From JAENVU01 sp963756815 (GTDB taxonomy: Bacteria > Actinomycetota > Acidimicrobiia > IMCC26256 > JAENVU01), in NCBI GenBank assembly GCA_963756815.1, contig CAVWPR010000048.1, forward strand, positions 285,657-349,656: DNA of 64,000 bases. Direction: 5' to 3'. Below, one piece after another: positions 37,492-46,855 of the stretch (position 1 is its first letter; each line of letters starts with the position of its first letter). The notes below the pieces were generated by a model. The model worked only from the letters and a program-made list of their open reading frames with translations. It was not told the origin of the DNA and did not search any database. Both the position numbers and the translations under genes were made by a program.

Positions 37492-38049
37492 ATGAGTGAC
37501 GTCTCGATCTTCGGCAGCGACGAGCAGCACGACGTCGCCGTGGACGTGCTGCGGTGGGTGTCGCTCGCGCGCCTGGTCGTCGACGAGGAGCGAGTGCCGG
37601 GCACGTCCGAGCTGTCGTTGCTCTTCGTGGACCGGCCGACGATCGCCGAGCTCAACGAGAAGTTCCTCGGCGGGACCGGTCCCACCGACGTGCTGGCCTT
37701 CCCGATGGACGACGACCTCGTGCTGCCCGGCCGTCAGCCCGACCAGGGCGGCCGGGGTCCCGGCGCTCCGAGCGAGGGCGGGGAACCGCCGACGTTGATC
37801 GGCGACGTGGTCGTGTGCCCGGCCGTGGCGCAGGCGCAGGCCCCCGAGCACGGGGCGACGCTCGACGAGGAGCTCGCGTTGCTCGTGGTGCACGGCGTGC
37901 TCCACCTCCTCAACTACGACCACGCCGATCCGCGTGAGGAAGCGACCATGCAGCAGCGCCAACGCGAGCTGCTCGCACGCTTCCGCCACCAGGAGCAGGA
38001 ACACGACGACCCCGAACGGGGCGCTCCGGACGAGGGTGACCGACCGTGA
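37492..38049 (+). CDS. ybeY: Endoribonuclease YbeY
   Basis: Zinc-dependent endoribonuclease needed for 16S rRNA 3' maturation and ribosome quality control. It has 185 residues. The zinc signature HGVLHLLNYDH is intact, and LSLLFVDRPTIAELNEKFLG with PTDVLAFPMD is typical. An Asp/Gly/Pro-rich insertion (PGRQPDQGGRGPG) and a charged tail make it slightly longer than usual. The ATG lies in GACACGAG-ATG context; the stop overlaps the GTG of the next gene. Confidence 0.93.
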   Translation: MSDVSIFGSDEQHDVAVDVLRWVSLARLVVDEERVPGTSELSLLFVDRPTIAELNEKFLGGTGPTDVLAFPMDDDLVLPGRQPDQGGRGPGAPSEGGEPPTLIGDVVVCPAVAQAQAPEHGATLDEELALLVVHGVLHLLNYDHADPREEATMQQRQRELLARFRHQEQEHDDPERGAPDEGDRP

Positions 38050-39351
38050 GCGGGTCCGACTGGGCGATCGTGGTCGCGATCCTGGTGCTCTTCCTCTTCA
38101 GCATCGTGCTCGCCGCGGGCGAGACGGCGTTCACCCGGATGAACCGGATCCGGGCGTTGTCGCTCGAGGAGGAGGGCCGGAAGCACGCGCACCGGCTCGC
38201 GCTGATGCTGGAACGGCCGGAGCGCACGCTCAACGTGCTCCTGCTCCTGGTGCTCGTCAGTCAGATGACGAGCGCGTCGCTGCTCGGCATCCTGCTCGAG
38301 AGCGCTTTCGGCGGCGCCGGCCTCGTCATCGGGCTCGTGCTGCAGATCGTCCTGTACTTCGTGGTCGGCGAGGTCGCGCCGAAGACGTACGCGATCCAGC
38401 ACCCCGACCGGGCCGCGCTGCGACTCACGCCGTTCCTGTGGGGGATCTCCAACTTTCCACCGCTCCGGCTCCTCTCCTCCGGTCTCATCGGTCTCGCGAA
38501 CGTCCTGCTCCCGGGCAAGGGCCTGAAGGAAGGTCCCTTCGTCACCGAGGAGGACCTCCGCACGATGGCCGACGTCGCGGCCGACGAGAAGGCGATCGAG
38601 CGCGAGGAACGCCGGTTGATCCACTCGATCTTCGAGTTCGGTGACACCGTCGTGCGCGAGGTGATGGTGCCGCGTCCGGACATGGTGGCGATCGAGGCCG
38701 ACGCGACCGATGGAGGACGCCATCAGCCGCGCGATCGAGGCCGGGTACTCGCGGATGCCCTGCTACGAGGACACCACCGACGACATCGTCGGGCTCGTCT
38801 ACCTGAAGGACCTCGTGCAGCAGGCGCGTGCCGGCGCCGGGCGTCGCCCGGTGCGGATCGCGGTGCGGGACGCGGTGTTCGTGCCGGAGCAGAAGCGGGT
38901 CGCCGAGCTGCTGCGGGAGATGCGCACCGAGAAGTTCCACATGGCGCTGGTGATCGACGAGCACGGCGGCACGGCGGGCATCGTCACCCTCGAGGACCTC
39001 CTCGAGGAGATCGTCGGCGAGATCAGCGACGAGTTCGACGTGGAGGGTCCCGGCATCGAGCCGCTCGTCGGCGGCGGATGGCGTGCCCCCGGCCGGACGC
39101 CGATCGACGACGTCAGCGAGGTGCTGGGTCGCGAGCTGCCGGACACGGAGTGGGACACCGTCGGGGGCCTGGTGTTCAACCTCCTCGGCCACGTCCCGGA
39201 GGCGGGGGAGACGGTGCGGTTCCAGGGCCTCGAGTTCCGCACGGAGCGCGTCGACGGACGCCGGATCACGTCCGTGGCGATCCGGCCGGTCGAGGATCCC
39301 GACGACGGCGATCGGGCCGGCGACGACCCACTGCGCGCCGAGAGCGCATGA
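38046..39351 (+). CDS. corC: HlyC/CorC-family CNNM/CBS membrane protein, one frameshift
   Basis: Membrane protein of the CNNM/HlyC-CorC family linked to Mg2+ homeostasis. An N-terminal DUF21 domain with about four helices (WAIVVAILVLFLFSIVLAAGETAF; VIGLVLQIVLYFVVGEVAPKTY) is followed by EVMVPRPDMVAIEADAT. The frame is then lost at 38706-38710, where one extra G splits the gene. The CBS pair (EAGYSRMPCYEDTTDDIVGLVYLKDL) and the C-terminal CorC_HlyC domain continue in the next frame to 39351. The length exceeds a multiple of three by one base, as one insertion predicts. The GTG start overlaps ybeY, and the stop overlaps era. Confidence 0.88.
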
Positions 39352-40310
39352 CCGCCGTGGAGCACGAGGGGACCGAGAGGTTCCGGAGCGGGTTCGTGTC
39401 GCTCGTCGGCCGGCCGAACGTCGGGAAGTCCACGCTCGTCAATCGGATCGTCGGCACGAAGGTGTCGATCGTCTCCTCGCGACCCCAGACGACGCGCACG
39501 CAGGTGCGGGGGGTGCGCACCACGGCCGGCTCCCAGATCGTGCTCCTCGACACGCCCGGCATCCACAAGCCGCGCACGCTGCTCGGGGAGCGGTGCAACG
39601 AGCGCTCGGTCGCCACGCTCGGCGAGGTCGACGTGGTGTGTCAGCTCATCGAGGCGAACGCCGTCGTCGGACCGGGTGACCGCTTCATCGCGGAGCTGGT
39701 CGGGCGGGTGCGGACGCCGAAGATCCTGGTGGTCAACAAGGTCGACCTCGCGAACCGTGACGAGATCGGTGAGCAGCTCGCACGCGCTTCTGGGGAGCTC
39801 GGCGATTTCGACGCGTTCGTTCCGATCTCGGCGCGTACCGGCGCGGGTGTCGACACCCTCGTCGACGAGATCGTCGCGCGACTCCCCGAGGGCCCGCACT
39901 ACTACCCGGACGGTGTCGTCTCCGATCAGCCCGAGACGACGCTCGTGGCCGAGCTGCTGCGCGAGCAGCTGCTCACCATCGCTCGTGACGAGCTGCCGCA
40001 CTCGATCGCGGTGACCGCCGAGCCGCTCGAGGACGACGACCACGAACGCGACGCCGACCGGGATCCGGGCGGCCCGGAGGCCGAGGCGAGGGAGGAGATC
40101 CTGCGCTACCGGGTCGTCGTCCGGGTCGAGCGCGACTCCCAGAAGGGGATCGTGATCGGCAAGGGCGGGAGCGTGATCCGTGACGCCGGCACGAAGGCGC
40201 GGTTGGAGCTCGAGCGCCTCCTCGGCGCGCGGGTGTACCTCGAGACGGCCGTCCGGGTCGACAAGGAGTGGCAGCGCCGGGCCCACGCCCTCGATCGGCT
40301 GGGACTGTGA
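39348..40310 (+). CDS. era: GTPase Era
   Basis: Ras-like GTPase that binds the 3' end of 16S rRNA during 30S assembly. It has 320 residues. G1 is GRPNVGKST, G3 DTPGIHKP, G4 NKVD. The C-terminal KH domain has GIVIGKGGSVIRDAGTKARLELE. A short acidic insertion (EDDDHERDADRD) precedes the KH domain. The ATG at 39348 overlaps the corC stop (ATGA). It closes the conserved phoH-era run; the oxidase cluster begins ~150 nt later. Confidence 0.95.
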   Translation: MTAVEHEGTERFRSGFVSLVGRPNVGKSTLVNRIVGTKVSIVSSRPQTTRTQVRGVRTTAGSQIVLLDTPGIHKPRTLLGERCNERSVATLGEVDVVCQLIEANAVVGPGDRFIAELVGRVRTPKILVVNKVDLANRDEIGEQLARASGELGDFDAFVPISARTGAGVDTLVDEIVARLPEGPHYYPDGVVSDQPETTLVAELLREQLLTIARDELPHSIAVTAEPLEDDDHERDADRDPGGPEAEAREEILRYRVVVRVERDSQKGIVIGKGGSVIRDAGTKARLELERLLGARVYLETAVRVDKEWQRRAHALDRLGL

Positions 40311-40362
40311 TGGGGCTCCGGGCGGCACGGAACGGCTGCACGCGTCCCTCGCCACAAGTTGC

Positions 40363-40397
40363 TGTCGGCGAATCGGCCGGGGATAGAGTCGCCGACA
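40363..40397. promoter_or_regulatory. Inverted repeat over the oxidase-cluster promoter
   Basis: Perfect 9-base arms TGTCGGCGA (40363-40371) and TCGCCGACA (40389-40397), 17 nt apart. TAGAGT (40384-40389), a likely -10, lies between them and touches the right arm, which covers the expected transcript start. This is a good candidate repressor site for the cta genes. Confidence 0.55.
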
Positions 40398-40458
40398 CGT
40401 GGCCGGGGACGGATTCGGGGGCGTGGGCCCTCGGACCGGCGCGTGTGGGGACGACGGC

Positions 40459-41625
40459 ATGAGGCATCCCAAGAGGCGCATTGCCGCGCCGGTCCTGATC
40501 GCCGGGATCGCGCTCCTGCTCGCCGCCTGCGGAAACGACAACAACCAGAACTCGCTGCAGCCCCACGGCGAGGCCGCCAAGAAGATCGACAACCTCTTCA
40601 TCCCGATCCTGGCGCTCGCGATCGCCATCGGGATCCTGGTGCTCGGGGCGACGATCTTCGCCGCCATCAAGTTCCGGCACCGGGAGGGCAAGCCGGACAA
40701 CCCGAAGCAGATCCACGGCAACACCCCGCTCGAGATCGGTTGGACGATCGTCCCGGCGCTGATCCTCGCGGTCGTGGCCGTGCCCACGATCTCCACGCTC
40801 TGGGACCTCGCCCAGCGCCCCACCGGCCCGCAGGTGCTCAAGGTGCACGTCACCGGCAAGCAGTGGTGGTGGCAGTTCCAGCTGCCCAAGCAGCCGCTCG
40901 TCCCGCAGGCGAAGTCCGACGTCTACCCGACGACGCAGTCCGTCGGGGGTCCGGTCGACGGCGCGAAGGGCATGGTCACCACCTCGACCGAGCTGCACAT
41001 CCCGGTCGGGACCAAGGTCGACCTGTTCCTCCACGCCCGTGACGTCATCCACTCCTTCTGGGTCCCCGAGCTCAACGGCAAGAAGGACGTCATGCCGGCG
41101 CGGACCAACCATCTCACCCTCCAGGCGACCAAGCCCGGCACCTACCTCGGCGCGTGCGCGGAGTACTGCGGCCTGTCCCACGCCGACATGCGCTTCCGCG
41201 TCATCGCCGAACCGATGGCGAAGTGGAAGGCCTGGCTCGCCGACATCAGCGGCCCGCCCCACGGCGATTACGGCACGGCGGCGAACCCGACGCCCGTGTA
41301 CACCCTCACCAACAAGACGTACGGCTGCACCAACTGCCACGTCTTCAACGATCCGCTCTCGCCGAGCTACGGGCCGAACCTCACCCACCTCGCGAGCCGC
41401 TCGACGTTCGCCGGCGGCACGCTCACGCTCAACCGCGAGAACCTCACGAAGTGGATCGAGAACGCTCCGAGTCTCGTGGCGATGGAGTCGAAGGACTGCC
41501 GGGAGCCGCCACCGGCCACCTGCACCGGCATGCCGTCGTTCACGAAGAACACGCCCCCGGGTCAGAAGACGATGACGCCCGAGGATGCGAACACGATCGT
41601 CACCTTCCTGTTGGGAGAGAAGTAG
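40459..41625 (+). CDS. ctaC: Cytochrome c oxidase subunit II fused to cytochrome c (caa3 type)
   Basis: CuA-carrying subunit that receives electrons and passes them to subunit I. It is an exported lipoprotein-like protein: signal with lipobox LLLAACG, two helices (PILALAIAIGILVLGATIFAA; IGWTIVPALILAVVAVP), the WWWQF strand, the CuA site CAEYCGLSHADM, then a C-terminal cytochrome c domain with haem motif CTNCH and the axial Met in CTGMPSF. The ATG at 40459 puts the signal peptide first (388 residues). A GTG at 40399, 9 nt after TAGAGT, would add 20 residues and fits the leaderless pattern, so the start is open. Confidence 0.93.
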   Translation: MRHPKRRIAAPVLIAGIALLLAACGNDNNQNSLQPHGEAAKKIDNLFIPILALAIAIGILVLGATIFAAIKFRHREGKPDNPKQIHGNTPLEIGWTIVPALILAVVAVPTISTLWDLAQRPTGPQVLKVHVTGKQWWWQFQLPKQPLVPQAKSDVYPTTQSVGGPVDGAKGMVTTSTELHIPVGTKVDLFLHARDVIHSFWVPELNGKKDVMPARTNHLTLQATKPGTYLGACAEYCGLSHADMRFRVIAEPMAKWKAWLADISGPPHGDYGTAANPTPVYTLTNKTYGCTNCHVFNDPLSPSYGPNLTHLASRSTFAGGTLTLNRENLTKWIENAPSLVAMESKDCREPPPATCTGMPSFTKNTPPGQKTMTPEDANTIVTFLLGEK

Positions 41626-41644
41626 TGACCGAGGGAGCCTGCCG

Positions 41645-43550
41645 ATGACCACGGTCCTCCGCGCGCCGACCGCCCCGCCCCGCGGGATCCTGCGGCGCCC
41701 CAAGGCGACCACGGGCTTCTGGTCGTGGTGGACGACGGTCGACCACAAGAAGATCGGGATCCTCTACGGCGGCCTCGCGCTCGATCTTCTTCGTGGTCGC
41801 CGGCATCGAGGCGCTGCTGATCCGGCTCCAGCTCGCCGGGCCGAACGGCACCGTGCTCACCGCGTCGCAGTACAACACCCTGTTCACGATGCACGGCACG
41901 ACGATGGTGTTCCTGGTCGGCATGCCCCTCGCCGTCGCCTTCGGCAACTACCTGGTCCCGCTCCACATCGGCGCCCGCGACGTCGCGTTCCCGCGGCTCA
42001 ACATGTTCGGGTTCTGGGTCTTCGCCGCCGGTGGCCTGTTCATCTACTCCGGGTTCGCGCTCGGCGGCGCGCCGAACGGCGGCTGGTTCGGGTACACGCC
42101 GCTCACCAGCACGCCGATCACCGGTGGCGCGCTGCCCGGGCACGGTCCCGACTTCTGGGCCGTCGGCTTGGTGATGCTCGGCATCGGGTCGGTCACGTCC
42201 GGCGTCAACTTCGTCGTGACCATCCTCAACCTGCGCGCGCCCGGCATGACGCTCATGCGGATGCCGGTCTTCGTGTGGATGATGCTCGTCACCGCGTTCC
42301 TCACCGTGTTCGCGATGCCTGCCGTCACCGCGGCGCTCATCATGGTCTTCTTCGACCGCAACTTCTCCACGAACTTCTTCGTGGCGTCCGCGGGCGGTGA
42401 TCCGCTGCTGTACCAGCACCTCTTCTGGTTGTTCGGCCATCCCGAGGTGTACATCCTGATCCTGCCCGGCATGGGCATCGTCTCCGAGATCCTCCCGGTC
42501 TTCTCGCGCAAGCCGCTGTTCGGCCGGTCGGTCGTGATCTTCTCCGGCATCGCCATCGGCTTCCTCGGCTGGGGCGTGTGGGCGCACCACATGTTCGTCA
42601 CCGGCCTCGGACCGGTCGCCACGACCGCGTTCGGGCTCTCGACGATGCTCATCGCCATCCCCACCGGCGTGAAGATCTTCAACTGGCTGGGCACGGTCTG
42701 GGGCGGATCGCTGCGGATGAACACGCCGATGCTCTTCGCGCTCGGGTTCATCGCGATGTTCACGATCGGCGGCCTGTCCGGTGTCACGCACTCGATCGTC
42801 CCCGCCGACACGCAGCAGACCGACACCTACTACGTCGTCGCGCACTTCCACTACGTGCTCTTCGGCGGCCTCGTCTTCGCGATCTTCGGCGGCTTCTACT
42901 ACTGGTGGCCCAAGTTCTTCGGCCGGATGCTCGACGACAAGATCGGCAAGGTGAACTTCTGGCTGATGCTGATCGGGTTCAACCTCACGTTCTTCCCGAT
43001 GCACATCCTCGGCCTGCAGGGCCAGCCCCGCCGGACGTACCGCTACGCCTCCGGCATGGGCTGGGACCTCGGGAACCAGCTCGCCACGATCGGCGCGTTC
43101 ATCATCGCCCTGTCGGTGCTCGTGTTCTTGGTGAACGTCTTCAAGACCGCTCGGCGCGGCGAGGTGGCGAGCGCGGACCCGTGGGACGGCCGAACGCTCG
43201 AGTGGTCGATCCCGTCACCCGTTCCCGAGTACAACTTCGCCGAGATCCCCGAGGTCCACGCGGCCGACGACTTCTGGCACCGCAAGTACACCGAGGACGA
43301 GGAGGGCCGGCTGGTCCGCCTCCCGGCCGGCGGCGCCGACGACGGCGCGCTCGCGGTCGGCGACCACGGCAACGGGCACGGCATCCACCTGCCGTCGCCG
43401 TCGTTCTTCCCGCTCATCCTCGCCCTCGGGCTGCCGATCCTCGGGTACGCCGCGGTGTTCAAGAACCCGTGGCTCGCGATTCCCGGAGTGATCGTGCTCC
43501 TGTTCGGTCTCTTCTCCTGGACGATCGAACCCGGAACGGCGGAGGACTGA
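41645..43550 (+). CDS. ctaD: Cytochrome c oxidase subunit I, one frameshift near the start
   Basis: Catalytic haem-copper subunit of the aa3/caa3 oxidase, with about 12 transmembrane helices. Haem and CuB ligands are visible in MHGTTMVF, WLFGHPEVYILILPGMG, AHHMFVTG and HFHYVLFGG. The first ~45 residues (TVDHKKIGILYGGLAL) are in one frame and the rest in the next; one extra base at about 41781-41790 would restore FFVVAGIEALLIRLQ. The length exceeds a multiple of three by one. The ATG at 41645 is 19 nt after ctaC. A long soluble C-terminal part (PVPEYNFAEIPEV) is typical of actinobacterial CtaD, here followed by two extra helices. Confidence 0.93.
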
Positions 43551-43553
43551 TCG

Positions 43554-44189
43554 ATGGCCCAGACCGAGCTCGCGCCATCCGCCGACCACGAGACCGAGGG
43601 CCACGCGCCCACGCACGGTCACGCCGACACGAACACCGGCACGACCAACGTCAAGCTGGCGATGTGGGTGTTCCTGTCGTCCGAGTGCATCTTCTTCGGC
43701 GCGTTCATCTCCACGTACCTGCTGTACCGCGGTCGGTCGCCGGCCAACACGCCCCAGCCCAAGGACGTCTACAACATCCCGTTCACGTCGGTGACGTCGT
43801 TCATCCTCCTGATGAGCTCGCTCACGATGGTGCTCGCACTCGCCGCGATCCAGCGCGGCGACCACCGCCGGTTCCGGATCTGGGTGATCGCGACGGCGAT
43901 GTTCGGCATGGTCTTCATCGCCGGCCAGATCTACGAGTTCACCGAGTTCTACCGCGAGGGTCTGGCGCTGAAGACCAGCGTGTTCGGCTCGAGCTTCTTC
44001 GTGCTCACCGGCATCCACGGTGCCCACGTCACGGTCGGGATCATCTGGCTCCTCTCGCTGTGGGGCCTCTCGATGCAGAACCGTCTCAACGTGCAGCACT
44101 CCGAGCGGGTCGAGATCGCCGGGTTGTACTGGCACTTCGTCGACATCGTCTGGATCATCATCTTCACCGTCGTGTACCTCATCCCCTGA
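43554..44189 (+). CDS. ctaE: Cytochrome c oxidase subunit III
   Basis: Membrane subunit III that stabilises the oxidase and its proton uptake. It has 211 residues, about five helices. A His-rich soluble head (HETEGHAPTHGHADTN) precedes KLAMWVFLSSECIFFGAFIS. The signatures FFVLTGIHGAHV and GLYWHFVDIVWIIIF are diagnostic. It starts 3 nt after ctaD. Confidence 0.95.
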   Translation: MAQTELAPSADHETEGHAPTHGHADTNTGTTNVKLAMWVFLSSECIFFGAFISTYLLYRGRSPANTPQPKDVYNIPFTSVTSFILLMSSLTMVLALAAIQRGDHRRFRIWVIATAMFGMVFIAGQIYEFTEFYREGLALKTSVFGSSFFVLTGIHGAHVTVGIIWLLSLWGLSMQNRLNVQHSERVEIAGLYWHFVDIVWIIIFTVVYLIP

Positions 44190-44198
44190 GGCGAGCCC

Positions 44199-44616
44199 AT
44201 GAGTGACGAGACCCTGACCGCTCCCGACGACCCGGCGCTGCTGCCGGGTACCGCCGCGGAGCGCGCCGACGAGGCGCAGGCACGGCATGAGCGCGATCGC
44301 GCCGGAGGAGGTGCCGCTGCTGCCCGGCGAGCTCCGGCCGCACCCTTCGCCGTTCCAGTACGTGATGATCGCGGTGATCCTGTGCGTGATCACCGGGCTC
44401 GAGGTCGGGATGTACTACCTCGAGGGCGACATCCCGAAGGGGTTCTACGTCACGGTCCTGCTCGCGATGGCGTTGACGAAGTTCGTCACGGTCGTGTCCT
44501 GGTACATGCACCTGCGCACCGACCGTCCGATCTTCCGGCGGTTCTTCATCACCGGCGCCGTCGGCGCCGTGACCCTGTTCACGATCGTGCTCGCCACCCT
44601 GCACGCCTTCGAGTAG
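44199..44616 (+). CDS. ctaF: Cytochrome c oxidase subunit IV, probable frameshift in the N-terminal part
   Basis: Small accessory subunit of the oxidase (prokaryotic COX4 type) with three helices: YVMIAVILCVITGLEVGMYY, FYVTVLLAMALTKFVTVVSWYM and FITGAVGAVTLFTIVLATL. The safe part is read from 44287 (ATG). The ATG at 44199, 9 nt after ctaE and with GAGGCG upstream, starts a head (MSDETLTAPDDPALLPG) that joins the core only if one base near 44280-44290 is extra; the total length fits that. If not, the protein simply starts at 44287. Confidence 0.82.
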
Positions 44617-44622
44617 CCGATC

Positions 44623-45471
44623 GTGCCCGCGGTCGCCTTCCCCGCGTTCACGGCACATCCCGACGTCGTGCTCGTCGTCGGGCTGATCGCAGTCGGCTAC
44701 GTCACCGCGCTGACCCGGCTCGGCCCGCGGCTGGCGCCCGCCGGTGCACCGGTGGCCACGACGTTCCAGAAGACGTGCTTCGGTCTCGGGGTCTTCGCCA
44801 TCTACCTCGCGTCCTCGTGGCCGATCCACGACCTGGCCGAGGGCTACCAGTACTCGATCCACATGGTGCAGCACCTCACCTACACGATGCTGGCGGCACC
44901 GCTGCTCCTGCTCGGCACGCCGGCGTGGTTGGCCCGCTGGGTGCTGACGCCCCGCTGGCTGTTCCACGGCGTCCGCTGGCTGTCCCGATTCGTGCCGGCG
45001 ATCGTGACGTTCAACCTCGTCATCGTGTTCACGCACTGGCCGGCGTTCGTGGACCTCACGCTCCGGTCGGCCGTGGTCCACTTCCTCGCCCACACGCTGC
45101 TGCTGCTCTCCGCGTTCCTCATCTGGATGCCGATCGTGTCCCCCCTGCCCGAGATCCCGAGGCTCACGCCGATCGCGCGGATGGTCTTCCTCTTCCTCCA
45201 GACGATCGTGCCCACGGTGCCGGCCTCGTTTCTCACCTTCGGGGACCACCCCCTGTATCGTCGCTACGAGACACTTCCCAAGCTGTGGGGGCTCTCGGCA
45301 CTGGACGATCAGCTGATCGCCGGACTGATCATGAAGATCGGCGCCGGCCTCCTGCTGATGTCGCTGATCGCCGTGATCTTCTTCCGCTGGGTGGCAACCG
45401 ACGAACCGACGCCGCACCGGCTCCCCTCCGGGGTCCCGGCGGCGCCCGAGCTCACCGAGGTGAAGGCGTAG
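44623..45471 (+). CDS. ctaG: Cytochrome c oxidase assembly protein CtaG (caa3 type)
   Basis: Polytopic protein of the caa3_CtaG family, needed for copper loading of subunit I. It has 282 residues and about seven helices. Family segments are GVFAIYLASSWPIHDLAEGY, YSIHMVQHLTYTMLAAPLLL and GDHPLYRRYETLPKLWGLSALDDQ with conserved histidines that may bind Cu. The GTG start is 6 nt after subunit IV. Confidence 0.9.
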   Translation: MPAVAFPAFTAHPDVVLVVGLIAVGYVTALTRLGPRLAPAGAPVATTFQKTCFGLGVFAIYLASSWPIHDLAEGYQYSIHMVQHLTYTMLAAPLLLLGTPAWLARWVLTPRWLFHGVRWLSRFVPAIVTFNLVIVFTHWPAFVDLTLRSAVVHFLAHTLLLLSAFLIWMPIVSPLPEIPRLTPIARMVFLFLQTIVPTVPASFLTFGDHPLYRRYETLPKLWGLSALDDQLIAGLIMKIGAGLLLMSLIAVIFFRWVATDEPTPHRLPSGVPAAPELTEVKA

Positions 45472-45564
45472 ATGAGCGCAGCGGAGATCCATCCGGTCTG
45501 CAGCCGACCGGGCAGCGGAGCGTGGCCGGTCCGGCCCGCGCCGCAGGCGCACGAGGACAGCTGA
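45472..45564 (+). CDS. Small open frame between ctaG and the cupredoxin gene
   Basis: A 30-codon frame whose ATG immediately follows the ctaG stop and whose TGA overlaps the ATG of the next gene. The product (starting MSAAEIHPVC) has no known motif and no clear ribosome site. It could be a coupling leader peptide or chance; I cannot decide. Confidence 0.25.
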   Translation: MSAAEIHPVCSRPGSGAWPVRPAPQAHEDS

Positions 45565-46443
45565 TGCCCGACGACGAGACCCCGGGTCAGGATCTCGAGC
45601 CCGTGGCGGCCGAGGACGGCGCACCCGCCGGCGAGGGCGGGACCGCGGTCGCGGTGGCGGAACGGCCGGGCGCGATCGAGCTCGCCGCACACGAGCAACG
45701 GGTCGAGCTGCGCAAGGACCGCATGTGGTTGCCGTTCCTGATCCCGGTCATCGCGATCGTGACGGTGGCGCTGTTCACCATCAACCTGTCACGCATCTTC
45801 CTGGCCGCGTCGGAGAATTCGAAGGATCCCGCAGTGGTCGCGGCGATCATCGCAACGCTGGCGGTGCTCGTCGGCGCGACGATCATCGCGGCGATCCCGA
45901 AGCTGCGCACCTCGACGCTGGTCCTCACGATGTGCAGCGTCATCGCGCTGGTCCTGCTGGGTGGCTCGCTCACCCTCGGCGCGGCGGAGAACAAGGAGGT
46001 GGCCTCGGCCGAGCCCACCGGGCGCGGCGGACTTCACCCAACAGGTCGACGCGTCGAACTTCCACTTCCAGGCCGACAACTTCGACGTCCCCGCCGGCAT
46101 CGTCGAGATCAAGTACAAGAGTCTCGAGGGCTCGCACACCCTTGCATTCGACGAGCCGCAGTTCTCCTACGTGAGCCTCGCGGTGCCCGGCGGCAAGGAC
46201 GCCACCAAGATCGACGCGGTCCAGGGACAGCAGTACACGATCTACTGCACGCTGCCGGGTCACCGCGCCGCCGGCATGCACGCGACGATCACCGTCGGCG
46301 CACCGGGCAGCGGCAAGCCCGAGGCCGGGACGGCGACGCCCACCACCACTCTCGTCGGTGGCGCGACCTCCACGACCGCGCCGAAGGGCCAGTCCGAGGT
46401 CGACCAGTCCCAGCAGGGCGGCACGAGCCAGACGGGGAACTGA
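45564..46443 (+). CDS. Membrane-anchored cupredoxin, one frameshift
   Basis: Blue-copper (plastocyanin-like) protein anchored by three helices (WLPFLIPVIAIVTVALFTI; AIIATLAVLVGATIIAA; LVLTMCSVIALVLLGGSLTLG). The cupredoxin domain follows in another frame. One extra G in ACCGGGCG near 46018 separates them, and the total length fits one insertion. Copper ligands are His in GSHTLAF and Cys, His, Met in YCTLPGHRAAGM. The tail is Thr/Ser/Gln-rich. It probably carries electrons to the neighbouring oxidase; that is an inference from position. Confidence 0.82.
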
Positions 46444-46823
46444 TGATGCGTCGAACCTTCGCGGCGGCGGCTGCCGTCGCGCTCGGTGCCGTCGCGTTCG
46501 CAGGCTGCGGGAGCAGCGGCGGCTCGGGCGCCTACGTGCAGCCCACGGGTCCGCCGGTCAAGACGATCGCGATCCAGGGGACGAGCTACATGTTCACGCC
46601 GTCGAAGATCAGCGCGCCGGCCGGCATCCTCGAGTTCAAGCTCACGGCGAAGGACATCCAGCACTCGTTCCGGATCAAGGGCGTCGACGGCTTCATGATC
46701 GAGGCCGCCGGCGGCAAGACGGCGACGGGCAAGGTGAAGCTGAAGGCAGGGAAGTACACCTTCTACTGCGACATCCCGGGCCACGAGAGCGCCGGGATGC
46801 AGGGCACGCTCACCGTCACCTAG
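46443..46823 (+). CDS. Cupredoxin lipoprotein
   Basis: A 126-residue exported blue-copper protein. The signal peptide ends in a lipobox (AFAGC), so it is probably lipid-anchored outside the membrane. Copper ligands are His in IQHSFRIK and Cys, His, Met in YCDIPGHESAGM. Its ATG overlaps the stop of the preceding cupredoxin gene by one base. Two cupredoxins in tandem after CtaG suggest a copper-based electron route, or copper delivery, to the oxidase. Confidence 0.87.
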   Translation: MMRRTFAAAAAVALGAVAFAGCGSSGGSGAYVQPTGPPVKTIAIQGTSYMFTPSKISAPAGILEFKLTAKDIQHSFRIKGVDGFMIEAAGGKTATGKVKLKAGKYTFYCDIPGHESAGMQGTLTVT

Positions 46824-46842
46824 CCCGGCGACGACCGCCGAG

Positions 46843-46848
46843 TAGGTT
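46843..46848 (+). promoter_or_regulatory. -10 hexamer TAGGTT of uppS
   Basis: TAGGTT ends 7 nt before the uppS GTG, marking the return to core genes after the oxidase cluster. Confidence 0.5.
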
Positions 46849-46855
46849 CCCCGCG

